Shown here piece by piece: positions 9,601 through 17,390 of a DNA stretch of 64,000 nt. The DNA is from Marinomonas sp. TW1. Lineage in GTDB: Bacteria; Pseudomonadota; Gammaproteobacteria; Pseudomonadales; Marinomonadaceae. The stretch lies in contig NZ_JSEE01000007.1 in the NCBI RefSeq assembly GCF_001625355.1, forward strand, positions 1 to 64,000, written 5' to 3'. The position numbers were made by a program, and so were the translations under genes. Below the pieces are notes generated by a model. The model did no database searches, was not told the DNA's origin, and saw only the letters and a program-made list of their open reading frames with translations. The stretch's first letter is position 1. Each line of letters starts with the position of its first letter.

Positions 9601-10450
9601 GGTATTGGCCATTGCGGACTTTGAAGAGCCGGGCACTGGTAACGTGATTCGTCGTCATATTGCGGAACGTGAAGACGTATTGTTGGCCGAGGGTCTGGAT
9701 TCAGACAGTGCTAAGCGACAAGCGTCCTATCGGGTGTTTGGTAGTAAACCGGGCGCATACGGTGCCGGACTTCAGGGGTTAATCGATGAGCGTTGCTGGG
9801 ATGAGCGCAGTGATCTTGCCGACGCTTATGTGAACTGGGGCGGCTATGCTTATGATGGTGATAAACACGATGGGGTAGAAGCCAAAGGAGCGTTTATTGA
9901 GCGCTTATCCAAACTGGAGGCTGTGGTTCAAAATCAAGATAACCGTGAGCACGACATTTTAGACTCGGATGACTATTATCAGTTTCAGGGCGGTATGACG
10001 AATGCGGTGACTCAGTTTCGAGGTCAGGCGCCGACGGTTTATCATAATGATCATTCCAATCCCAGTGAGCCCAAAATTCGTACTCTGAAAGAAGAGCTGA
10101 ATCGGGTTGTGCGTTCAAGAGTGTTAAATCCTAAATGGATTCAAGCAATGCAAGAACACGGTTACAAAGGGGCATTCGAGATGACGGCGACGGTCGATTA
10201 TTTGTTTGCTTATGATGCGACAACGGATTTGGTTGCTGATTATCAGTATGAACAAGTGACCCAACAGCTATTATTAGACCCAGACAATCAGGCCTTTATG
10301 CGTGATAATAACCCTCACGCGTTAGAAGAAATGGCCGAACGTTTGTTAGAGGCCATTCAGCGCGGCATGTGGCAAGACGACAATGGCTGCAAAGCCGAGA
10401 TTCAATCTTTGCTGCTTGATTTAGATCAGCAGCAAGAGCAAAAAAGATAG
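6617..10450 (+). CDS. cobN: Aerobic cobaltochelatase subunit CobN
   Basis: CobN is the large subunit that binds hydrogenobyrinate a,c-diamide and inserts cobalt, powered by CobS and CobT or ChlI/ChlD-like AAA+ proteins. The 1277-residue length is normal. Diagnostic segments include the start MHLLAAKPGGFVDDEGIVDL, FVHVGKHGNLEWLPGKG, ALSEQCWPDIALGAMPHFYP, PTGRNFFSVD and GVRPIWAPGSNRV. Translation begins at TTG 6617 with AAAGG upstream, since the homologous N terminus begins there and no ATG is near. It follows cobW by 16 bases. The AAA+ subunits are not in this window. Confidence 0.95.
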   Translation: MHLLAAKPGGFVDDEGIVDLGQSPADLVVLAAADSVLGALGAALDHLGHQSDLPSVRLANWMQLVKPAAYDLYEHKVLEDAKVVVVSLLGGEHYWPYGFQQLQVWRQAKPGRVLIIVPGDDAEDSALSQASNVEHEDHHRVWRYLRESGLNNSLACLRFISARFFGRPMSWAEPYSLPNAVIYHQGNVASYVEWQADYQREEIRRPVVLLVFYRSLLQSGNTQVFDDLIDILKAQGLQPLTVAVNSLKDDVAIQLLDTLIEKSQTKVILNTTGFAANRAASPDLSSNPSDFQSPFGANIPVLQLILSASTEEDWQAQTQGLRSRDVAMQIVLPEMDGRVITRAISFKALSHYQQAAQIDLVRYQLHSERAEFVAQLAYRYATLSSKANADKRIAFVLANYPTKDGRIGNGVGLDTPASTVNLLNALKDQGYPIDAIPENGNALIEALLGAVTNNPNSLHERGCWQSLALDDYLEHFYRLPLASQQAVWDRWGPPENDHKCRLQNGQYRLMLAGIRLGETFVGIQPARGFNLDLVANYHDPDLIPPHSYLAFYFWLRHVYQVDAFVHVGKHGNLEWLPGKGTALSEQCWPDIALGAMPHFYPFIVNDPGEGAQAKRRTQAVIIDHLMPPMTRAETYGEMAALENLVDEYYQAMGMDVRRETWLREKILEKVTQTHLLEELAGIDAEDDESVLEGLDAYLCDIKEAQIRHGLHRLGELPEHSKLADTLVALLRLPRGNQDDSRGLLHALVADLALDVEDFDPMQATRSIWLGDKPQRLQAISSSDWRTYADTKERLELLAVDLVKQYLLEATDPEALLSSLPITAKLLKHAKRQLITALHESAKQEIQALLTGLCGGFIAPGPSGAPTRGRLDTLPTGRNFFSVDNRSIPSPAAWAIGQKSAEALLQRHLQEHGDYPSELGLSVWGTATMRTGGDDIAQAFALMGVRPIWAPGSNRVMDFEVLSCMQLGRPRVDVTLRVSGFFRDAFANVMRLYDAAVLAIADFEEPGTGNVIRRHIAEREDVLLAEGLDSDSAKRQASYRVFGSKPGAYGAGLQGLIDERCWDERSDLADAYVNWGGYAYDGDKHDGVEAKGAFIERLSKLEAVVQNQDNREHDILDSDDYYQFQGGMTNAVTQFRGQAPTVYHNDHSNPSEPKIRTLKEELNRVVRSRVLNPKWIQAMQEHGYKGAFEMTATVDYLFAYDATTDLVADYQYEQVTQQLLLDPDNQAFMRDNNPHALEEMAERLLEAIQRGMWQDDNGCKAEIQSLLLDLDQQQEQKR

Positions 10451-10501
10451 TAGTCTTGGGCAGAAGATTACTTATCCAAATTGATTATTAAGAGAGACGT
10501 A

Positions 10502-11668
10502 ATGAGCAATACAACACTCCCGAAGAAACAAGGCATTATGATCTGTGGTCATGGCAGTCGTGACAAAGATGCAGAGCGTGAATTTGGTTTGGTCGCAAAA
10601 GGTTTGAAAAACCGTTACCCAGACTTGCCGGTGGAGTATGGTTTTTTGGAGTTTTCGGCTCCTAATATTCATATGGGATTAGACAGCCTTATTCAGCAGG
10701 GTGTGGAAGAAATTTACGCGGTGCCAGGAATGTTGTTTGCGGCCACCCATGCGAAAAATGATATCCCTTCTGTGTTGACGACCTATGAAGAAAAGCACCC
10801 AGGTTTGAAGATAACTTATGGCCGTGAACTGGGCTTACAGGACGATATGATTGAAGCCTTTCAAGCTCGTATTTATGAGTCGTTAGGACTGGACCCAGAG
10901 CAACCACCAGAAAATCTATACGATACTATGTTGGTTGTTGTCGGACGGGGGACTTCTGATACATCAGCTAATGCCGAGGCGGCAAAATTAACTCGTATCG
11001 TGAATGAAAATATGGGCTTTGGCTGGGCTGACACTGTGTATTCTGGCGTGACTTATCCTTCTGTTGGTGTGGGTTTGGAAAAGCTGCTGAAATTGGGGTT
11101 TAAGCGCATTGTTGTGGCGCCTTATTTCTTATTTACTGGACGCTTGATTAAGCGCATCCAAGGTTATGTTGATAAAGTCGCCAAGGAACATCCTGGGGTT
11201 GAATTGATTCAAACACCTTACCTGAATGATCACCCAAGAGTGATTGATGCCTTTGTAAATCGTGTTGAAGAAATACGACAAGATGGCTTGGAAACCGGTC
11301 AAGAAACCTTGATGAGCTCTTTTAAGCGCCGTCTTGCGGCCGGAGAAGTCGACGTTCATCACCACCATGCGGAGTTTGTGGACCCACAGGATGACACTCA
11401 AGGCCTGTCTGAATCAGATCATCAGCATGATCATTCACACGGTCACTCACATGGACATTCTCACCATAGTCATGGGCATTCACACGGTCACTCGCATGGG
11501 CATTCACATGGGGTATACAAGCACATAGGACATCCGTTTGGGCCAAGAACTATGATAGGTGAGGGGGTGTGTTGTTGCTTCATGGGGCAGTTTACAGATG
11601 ACATCTTAGCAGAGGAAAAAGACCGTATTGAAGGGGATTGTACGCATACGGCATTGGCCCATAAATAA
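10502..11668 (+). CDS. cbiX: Sirohydrochlorin cobaltochelatase CbiX, long form with His-rich tail
   Basis: The 388-residue protein has two tandem CbiX domains (about 11-125 and 141-258). The first keeps the active-site histidines (GHGSR, His17; ATHAKNDIP, His83). In the second they are replaced (GRGTSD at 149; FTGRLIKR at 211), so only the first half should chelate. A tail of HSHG repeats (307-337), very rich in His, is followed by a conserved-looking end with GVCCCFMGQF (355-364), three adjacent cysteines that may hold a metal or Fe-S centre. The ATG at 10502 is chosen over TTG 10481 because AAGAGAGA lies just upstream. CbiX inserts cobalt early, in contrast to the late chelatase CobN beside it. 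Confidence 0.88.
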   Translation: MSNTTLPKKQGIMICGHGSRDKDAEREFGLVAKGLKNRYPDLPVEYGFLEFSAPNIHMGLDSLIQQGVEEIYAVPGMLFAATHAKNDIPSVLTTYEEKHPGLKITYGRELGLQDDMIEAFQARIYESLGLDPEQPPENLYDTMLVVVGRGTSDTSANAEAAKLTRIVNENMGFGWADTVYSGVTYPSVGVGLEKLLKLGFKRIVVAPYFLFTGRLIKRIQGYVDKVAKEHPGVELIQTPYLNDHPRVIDAFVNRVEEIRQDGLETGQETLMSSFKRRLAAGEVDVHHHHAEFVDPQDDTQGLSESDHQHDHSHGHSHGHSHHSHGHSHGHSHGHSHGVYKHIGHPFGPRTMIGEGVCCCFMGQFTDDILAEEKDRIEGDCTHTALAHK

Positions 11669-11719
11669 GTCTTCAAAGAGGGCTTTCTGCCGCCCAGCTT
11701 AAGGCAACCTTAATAATTG

Positions 11720-11747
11720 AAAAGCCAATGGAAACATTGGCTTTTTT
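11720..11747 (+). terminator. Terminator of the cobalamin operon
   Basis: AAAGCCAATG and CATTGGCTTT form a stem around GAAA, followed by six Ts, 52 bases after the cbiX stop codon. Confidence 0.9.
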
Positions 11748-11810
11748 CTATATCAATCAGATATAGTAATAAATCTCGCTTTAACTCATTAACTTATCGA
11801 TGGTAAAAAA

Positions 11811-13862
11811 ATGGATCAAACTAAAAAACTCTTCTCTTTAAGAGGGGTTTTTAGCTTTACGTTTTTGTTTATCGTAGTGTTAAGTCTTGTTTTTTTAATC
11901 TTTGTCAATTCGGATTGGAACATAAAACAAATACACTTGATGACCTCAAGCAATAAAGCTTTTGAACGTATTTTGCCTGCAGGGCAAAATTCTTCACTCC
12001 AGTCGATTGAAGATGGCAGCACTATTGGTTATCACGTCATTTGCCAGCCTTTGAACCAGCCAGAAAAAAACTTGTGTGGTTTGGTGTTCGTATTGCCAAA
12101 AGAGGAAGGTCGAGGGTTCCCTTTAGACACCTATGAATCTCTTTCTTTTAAGCTTCATGTTGAATCGACCGCAGAAGATTTTGATGGTCGTGTGCTGGTT
12201 TTTGTGAAGAGTTATCTGGATGAAAATAAAGCCTCTCCTGATTTTGTGAAAGATTACAAATTTCATGCTGTCCGGGTGGATCAGAATGGGTTGATTCAGG
12301 TGCCATTGTCTCGCTTTAAAGTGGAAACCTGGTGGAAAGACATGCATAACATTCCATTTCATCTTTCCCATGAAGATTTAAGTACCGTGCACAGTATTGA
12401 GTTTTTTGTGAATGACTTGCCCTTGCAAGATCAACACATTTACCAGCTTAAGGTGTCTGATATTAAAATATCGGGCGTGTACCTTGAGAAGAATACGCTT
12501 TACATGATGTTGTTCTACAGCTGGCTGGTGGTTGGTTTGTGTTTTTATTTTGTCTTTCGATATCGTGAAGCCAAAAAAATTAAAAATCAGGCCTACCATG
12601 ATCAGCATTCCACTCTTTTGAATCTCAATGGATTCGAGCACAAATATAAAAAACTCTTAGGGCGTCAGGCTATTTTTTATCGCGTGAAGATTATAAATTG
12701 GAACAGCTTAGTGCGTAATTTTGGTCTTTCCATGTCGAATACCTTACTTCAGGAAATCGTTCAAAAGCATTCGGTATTCTTCCGCAGTTTTTTTTACATT
12801 AGTGCTCGACTGAGTCATGACGAGTTAGTTTTTGTTAGAAGGCGCAAGGCGTTGTCGGCTGAGGACGAAGAAAAGCTGATTCGTTCATTGTTATCACCTA
12901 TTACCGTAGTGGGGTTAGGGGAGCTTCGTTTGGACATCAAAATCGGTGCCTCGATTGAGAAGCCGGTTCCTGATAATAGCCAGCTGGTGTTAGACAGAGC
13001 GCAAATTGCCAGTCAAGCCATTCTAAATAAAGACGCAAGAATTCAGTTGTTTAGTAATGAAATCAGTCAGCTTGCCGAGCAAAAAAGCGCGATTGAGCAA
13101 CAAATCATTCAAGCCATTGAGGAAAACGCTTTTTATCTTTTGTATATGCCGATTTTTAGCGCGTCTCAACATAGAATTGTTGGCGTTGAGGCTTTGTTAA
13201 GGAGTCATTTTGGCGACTTGAAAAACATGTCGCCAGAGGTCTATATTTCCGTCGCGGAAGAACGTGGCTTGGTGCGAGAGATTGATGCGATGGTCATTGA
13301 TATGGCTTTGAATGAGCTGGCGGCATCCACTTTGGGAGACGATGTCATTCTGTCCATAAACGTGTCTTCACAAGAGTTAATGGATACGTCATTTGTTGAT
13401 CGGTTTAGTGCGTTAGTCGAGCGTAGTGGTGTGCGCTTTGAGCGTCTGTGTATTGAAATTACAGAAACTTTTTTAATTGATGTTGATGCGGTTTGTGTGA
13501 ACACTATTAAGAATTTACGTGCCCTTGGTTGTCGTTTATCGTTAGATGATTTTGGCACCGGTTACACTTCGTTTCAGCAGCTGATTAACTTTCCAGTCGA
13601 TGAAATAAAGATAGACAGAAGTTTTATTACGGATTTAGGGGATGAGCAGGGTCACGATGTGATTGTTGATTCGCTGATCTCGATTGCGAGTTTTTATGAC
13701 TATCATGTGGTGGCAGAAGGTGTGGAAAGCAAGCTTTTGTACGATCGTTTGGTCACTAAAGGCTGTGACTTAATGCAAGGTTATTATATTTCCAGACCCA
13801 TAAGTCTAGTAGAGTTAGCGATTCTAAATCAGCAGATAGTTAACGCAGAGATCACTTTATAG
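11811..13862 (+). CDS. Membrane GGDEF-EAL protein, probable c-di-GMP phosphodiesterase
   Basis: The 683-residue protein has a transmembrane helix near 13-32, a periplasmic domain of about 195 residues, a second helix near 228-247, then cytoplasmic GGDEF and EAL domains. The GGDEF site is degenerate: the loop reads S-H-D-E-L (about 335-339), so cyclase activity is not expected. The EAL domain keeps its key motifs: VEALLR (about 457), INVSSQEL, ITETFL, SLDDFGTGYTSF (about 577), EIKIDRSFI, VVAEGVE and LMQGYYIS. It therefore probably degrades c-di-GMP in response to a periplasmic signal. It is a single gene after the cbiX terminator, followed 28 bases later by an OsmC gene. Confidence 0.9.
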   Translation: MDQTKKLFSLRGVFSFTFLFIVVLSLVFLIFVNSDWNIKQIHLMTSSNKAFERILPAGQNSSLQSIEDGSTIGYHVICQPLNQPEKNLCGLVFVLPKEEGRGFPLDTYESLSFKLHVESTAEDFDGRVLVFVKSYLDENKASPDFVKDYKFHAVRVDQNGLIQVPLSRFKVETWWKDMHNIPFHLSHEDLSTVHSIEFFVNDLPLQDQHIYQLKVSDIKISGVYLEKNTLYMMLFYSWLVVGLCFYFVFRYREAKKIKNQAYHDQHSTLLNLNGFEHKYKKLLGRQAIFYRVKIINWNSLVRNFGLSMSNTLLQEIVQKHSVFFRSFFYISARLSHDELVFVRRRKALSAEDEEKLIRSLLSPITVVGLGELRLDIKIGASIEKPVPDNSQLVLDRAQIASQAILNKDARIQLFSNEISQLAEQKSAIEQQIIQAIEENAFYLLYMPIFSASQHRIVGVEALLRSHFGDLKNMSPEVYISVAEERGLVREIDAMVIDMALNELAASTLGDDVILSINVSSQELMDTSFVDRFSALVERSGVRFERLCIEITETFLIDVDAVCVNTIKNLRALGCRLSLDDFGTGYTSFQQLINFPVDEIKIDRSFITDLGDEQGHDVIVDSLISIASFYDYHVVAEGVESKLLYDRLVTKGCDLMQGYYISRPISLVELAILNQQIVNAEITL

Positions 13863-13890
13863 GTCGCAGTTTATCCATAATGGAGAGCAT

Positions 13891-14358
13891 ATGGCAAAGT
13901 ACACGGCGCAGGTCGTTTGGACAAGGCAAAAGGAAGAACTCTTTACCGATAATCGATACAGTCGTGGTCACTATTGGCAGTTTGATGGTGGCATAACCCT
14001 TGCTGCTTCGTCATCATCGCACATTGTGCCTAACTATTCTGTGGATGAAAATGTTGACCCAGAGGAGGCATTTGTGGCGTCCTTGTCCAGTTGTCATATG
14101 TTGTTCTTTCTCTCCATTGCGGCCCAAAAAGGCTTTGTTATTGATGAATATCGAGACGATGCTGTCGGTGTTTTAGCAAAAAATGATGCTGGGAAAATGG
14201 CCATGACAGAGGTGATATTACGACCTAAAGTAAGCTTTTTTGGAAATCATAAACCTGATTTGCCTATGCTTGAGCATTTACATCATCTCTCCCATGAGCA
14301 ATGTTTTATTGCGAATTCTGTCCATACTAAGGTGATGACTGAAATACAAATGTCATAA
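13891..14358 (+). CDS. OsmC family protein
   Basis: OsmC/Ohr proteins are cysteine-based peroxidases that reduce organic hydroperoxides. The 155-residue product shows the segment DPEEAFVASLSSCHMLFFLSIAA around Cys68 in two parts (58-68 and 68-79) and a second cysteine, Cys138, in HEQCFIANSV, at the positions of the two redox cysteines of the family. It lies in the YhfA/OsmC-like branch rather than Ohr proper. GGAGAG precedes the ATG. The thioesterase gene follows 21 bases downstream, suggesting co-transcription. Confidence 0.88.
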   Translation: MAKYTAQVVWTRQKEELFTDNRYSRGHYWQFDGGITLAASSSSHIVPNYSVDENVDPEEAFVASLSSCHMLFFLSIAAQKGFVIDEYRDDAVGVLAKNDAGKMAMTEVILRPKVSFFGNHKPDLPMLEHLHHLSHEQCFIANSVHTKVMTEIQMS

Positions 14359-14379
14359 GTTGCATTGAGAGGAAACGAT

Positions 14380-14811
14380 ATGTCGAATTCTGAAGTGAAA
14401 GCCAAAGGTCGTTTAACCACTCGTACTGTAGCCATGCCTGCCGATACTAACCCAGCCGGTGATATTTTTGGCGGCTGGGTGGTTTCTCAAATGGACATCG
14501 CAGCGGGAATTTGTGCGGGGCAAAGGGCTCAGTCGCGGGTGGTTACTGTCGCTCTAGATGGAATGAGTTTTATTCGTCCCGTGAAAGTGGGAGATATTTT
14601 GGGCGTTTATACGCAGGTAGAATCGGTTGGTCGCACTTCTATGAATATCATGGTGGAAGCTTGGGTGAGAAGAGGGCGCATCGGCCACAGAGAAAAAGTC
14701 ACGCAAGGCCTGTTTAAATTTGTGGCCATCGATGAGTCTGGGCATTCAACACCAATTCCCAATGAAGAAGATTTGCCCGATTATGTGACGCATGGTTTTG
14801 AAGAGTTTTAG
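14380..14811 (+). CDS. YciA-like acyl-CoA thioesterase
   Basis: This hotdog-fold protein hydrolyses acyl-CoA esters to free acid and CoA. The 143 residues contain the YciA/BACH signature PADTNPAGDIFGGWVVSQMD (20-39) with the conserved Asn-Pro-Gly-Asp-Phe-Gly pattern on the central helix, SFIRPVKVGDILGVY and VTQGLFKFVAID. ATG 14380 is chosen because AGAGGAAA is just upstream; the frame extends five codons earlier without support. Likely role: trimming short to medium acyl-CoAs in the cytoplasm. Confidence 0.9.
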   Translation: MSNSEVKAKGRLTTRTVAMPADTNPAGDIFGGWVVSQMDIAAGICAGQRAQSRVVTVALDGMSFIRPVKVGDILGVYTQVESVGRTSMNIMVEAWVRRGRIGHREKVTQGLFKFVAIDESGHSTPIPNEEDLPDYVTHGFEEF

Positions 14812-14833
14812 TGATTTATTTTGCGTAAAAATA

Positions 14834-14868
14834 AAAAAGCGCTTATGTCTGACATAAGCGCTTTTTTT
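14834..14868. terminator. Bidirectional rho-independent terminator
   Basis: AAAGCGCTTATGTC and GACATAAGCGCTTT form a 14-bp perfect stem flanked by A and T runs, 22 bases after the thioesterase stop. The open frames across it on both strands are artefacts of this palindrome. Confidence 0.92.
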
Positions 14869-15165
14869 ACATGGGGGTTCCATCCTGAAATAGAGTCAAA
14901 GCCATTAGATTTTTCACTATCGAATGTTAAATCTTTAGCACTCGGTAAAAGTGAGCTAAATCTACTAGATTGGATAATATGCTTTGAGTATCTTGCTGAA
15001 AGGCCATTTTTTAAAGGCAATCACTCAAATGAATACGCACATTGAAATTCCCTGATAGTCGACTAACCTTAGGCATTGTGTTTTAAAGAGTGGCTGTTTC
15101 AATTGACTCTCTTATAGGGTTATAACACTGTGTTGTACCGCTAATAATTCAGATACTGCGATCGT
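14869..15165. other. Spacer with no supported gene
   Basis: The 297 bases between the terminator and the Sel1/ankyrin gene hold no gene I can support. The frame running through to 15045 starts in the terminator and has no ribosome binding site or recognisable domain. Confidence 0.6.
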
Positions 15166-16806
15166 ATGAAAAAATATCTACCGATATGTTTATTGAGTTC
15201 TCCTCTTCTTTTCGCTTCTCCATATGACCGTTGCTTGAGTCTAACCGCGCATGAACGCTTCTCAGAGCCGAGTGGTTTTGTGGAATACGATGATATTGAT
15301 TGGAGACAGGCATTGCCTGTTTGTGAGCAAGCTGTTGTAGAGCGTCCTGATGATTATAAAGTGTTATACAGCTTGAGTCGGGCATACTCTCGACAATTTG
15401 ATGAACTTGGCGGGAAAGAGAGACAAGAGAGATTTTATGACTACACAGTAAAAAGCTACTGGGCTGGCTTTGGGCACGCTGCTTGGATTCTTGCAATGGA
15501 GAATCTTGAATCTAAGAAATGGGATCAAGCTATTTATTGGATAGACTTAAATATTAAGGATGGCAGTGTCAGGGCGATAAATAAAAAAGCCATTTGGTTG
15601 TACTCTAATAACGAAGTGTACCCATATAAAAACTACCAAGAAGCGGTGACATTGTTAAAGACTGCAGCAGACAGTGATAATCAATATATTCACTATAATT
15701 TAGCCGCCTTACATTACTATGATGAGTATGAAATGGTGGACTATGATTATGCTTTAACGCATTTTAAAAAGGCGTCCGATCTAGGTCATCCTAGCAGTTT
15801 GTATGCGTTAGGTGAAATCTATCACAACGGGTTTGGTACGAAGAAAGATCCCGTAAAGTCGACGGAATATTATCTTGCTGCCAAAAAAGCGGGTAGCACG
15901 ATCAAGAACCTAGATCAAAGGCTAAGCCAAAGTGCGATGAACGCTTGGCGAAGCAGCGAAGAATATGAATATTATGATCTGTCTATTAATACCTTAAGAT
16001 CTTTGGCGTTTAATGGCGACCATGAAGCGATCATCTTTCTAAGGCAGCAGAGAGTGGCTTCTTTACCGGATAATACCCCTTTAGATTACTTCTTGGTGCA
16101 TACACAGGGAGAGGCGTATTTAGAGAGCGCGTCGAAGTATCTAGACCGATACCAAGCAAGCCAAAAGGCGGAAGATAGAAAAAAGGTTTATAACGCATGG
16201 AATCGTTACGTTGACGTTATGGTTGCCAATGGCGTATACAGCGAACCGATAACGTATTTTTCACACGTGGTTGAGCAAGGTTATGGACCATTTTTTGAAA
16301 TGAGCCAGCGTTATTTGTCGAAAATGTACGCCTTACTTTTTATAGATTATAAGTCTAAATATGATGGGATTAAGGCTTTGACGGCTGCAATGCTGACGGA
16401 TGATAAAGAGATCTTTGAATCCGTTGCGAGTCGTGTCTCTATCGCTACGGATAGAGCGTCATATGACGATATGCTTGTTGCCGCTGACCGAAATTATGGT
16501 CACTATAATATCGATTTCGTTATTAATCGCTATGAGCAAGCATTGAAGAATAATAGGCCTGGTTTGGCCACTGTTTATATCAAAGAGAGCTCAATAGACA
16601 TAGATGACAGGCGAAGTACTGATGGCGTGAGTATGCTGCATTTGGCTATTTGGCATAACCATACCGACATTGCTATGTTACTTATTGAGGAAGGTGCGGA
16701 TATCAACTTAGCGGATCGCCAAGGTCATAAACCACTGGGATATGCTATTCATAAGCAAAATATGACATTGACACAATACCTGAAGGGGTTAGGTGCCAAG
16801 AATTAA
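15166..16806 (+). CDS. Exported Sel1-repeat and ankyrin-repeat protein
   Basis: The 546-residue protein begins with a signal peptide (MKKYLPICLLSSPLLFAS). Residues about 150-260 carry Sel1-like helical repeats, visible as YALGEIYHNGFGTKKDP and NLAALHYYDEYEMVDYDYA. A long helical middle part follows. The C terminus (about 485-546) has two ankyrin repeats, with SMLHLAIWHNHTDIAMLLI and GADINLADRQGHKPLGYAI. Both repeat types bind proteins, so a periplasmic scaffold or envelope role is plausible; no enzymatic motif is seen. I do not recognise a named homologue. It stands alone immediately left of the tRNA-Leu insertion, and no strong ribosome binding site precedes the ATG. Confidence 0.8.
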   Translation: MKKYLPICLLSSPLLFASPYDRCLSLTAHERFSEPSGFVEYDDIDWRQALPVCEQAVVERPDDYKVLYSLSRAYSRQFDELGGKERQERFYDYTVKSYWAGFGHAAWILAMENLESKKWDQAIYWIDLNIKDGSVRAINKKAIWLYSNNEVYPYKNYQEAVTLLKTAADSDNQYIHYNLAALHYYDEYEMVDYDYALTHFKKASDLGHPSSLYALGEIYHNGFGTKKDPVKSTEYYLAAKKAGSTIKNLDQRLSQSAMNAWRSSEEYEYYDLSINTLRSLAFNGDHEAIIFLRQQRVASLPDNTPLDYFLVHTQGEAYLESASKYLDRYQASQKAEDRKKVYNAWNRYVDVMVANGVYSEPITYFSHVVEQGYGPFFEMSQRYLSKMYALLFIDYKSKYDGIKALTAAMLTDDKEIFESVASRVSIATDRASYDDMLVAADRNYGHYNIDFVINRYEQALKNNRPGLATVYIKESSIDIDDRRSTDGVSMLHLAIWHNHTDIAMLLIEEGADINLADRQGHKPLGYAIHKQNMTLTQYLKGLGAKN

Positions 16807-16864
16807 TGCGGCTGTCTTTTTTGATTAACTCTTAATATTCAACAAAAGCGTCATTCATAAGCCT

Positions 16865-16965
16865 AGAAACAACAAAGCCCTAGCTAAAGAATAGCTAGGG
16901 CTTCATCTAAATGGTACCAGTAGGCGGACTCGAACCGCCACGCCTTTCGGCAACGGATTTTGAAT
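16865..16965 (-). repeat. attL: duplicated tRNA-Leu 3' end
   Basis: This 101-bp copy is identical to 30253-30353. On the minus strand it holds the tRNA-Leu part from the anticodon loop to CCA (16965 down to 16912), then the tRNA's terminator hairpin. Identity stops within the anticodon arm (GAATTCC here against GAATCCG in the intact gene), so it is a tRNA fragment, not a working gene. Confidence 0.95.
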
Positions 16966-17390
16966 TCCTCTAACCAGATGAGATTTAGTCATATCTACAA
17001 AGATAGATTACTGCATTGATTACCTGTGTAAAGGTAACTTATCCAATCTTAAAGCCCACATGATACGCACATTAAAGTTTGTCCTTGAATGGGCAGCAGT
17101 CTTAGAGGGGGAGCTTATATAGTACCCGCCTAGGAAAGCTACGATTAAGTTTTTTTGAAGACTGTTTAATTTTTTTTTCCTCGGAAGAACCGTATATTCA
17201 TACCCCCTCACTCTTTTTTTATCGGTTAACCTCTTTAAGCTAGAAAATTTTTATAGGTTTAAAAAGAATAAACTTCCGGTCATTTTTGGCAATAACTGGC
17301 TGTTTAAGTTGGTTTTTGGGCTTTACATTGATTTTTTATTGAAATATCATCATTAATGTTCCGGTCAAAATAGAAGTGAGGTGTTTGAAA
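16966..17390. other. Left-end spacer of the element
   Basis: The 425 bases between attL and the first cargo gene contain no supported gene; a 63-codon minus-strand frame lacks a ribosome binding site and domain features. The 9-base word TTCCGGTCA occurs twice, at 17274-17282 and 17359-17367, the second just before the ribosome binding site of the restriction gene, and may be a regulatory site. The segment may also hold recombinase arm sites. Confidence 0.5.

Noticed and set aside
14821-15045. Overlapping open frames on both strands after the thioesterase
   Set aside because: Both run through a perfect terminator palindrome and lack ribosome binding sites.
16912-16965. A second tRNA-Leu gene at the left end of the element
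   Set aside because: Only the 3' part from the anticodon loop onward is present; it is the att duplication.
17020-17211. 63-codon minus-strand open frame near attL
   Set aside because: Low-complexity sequence from T-rich DNA, no start signal, no recognisable domain.
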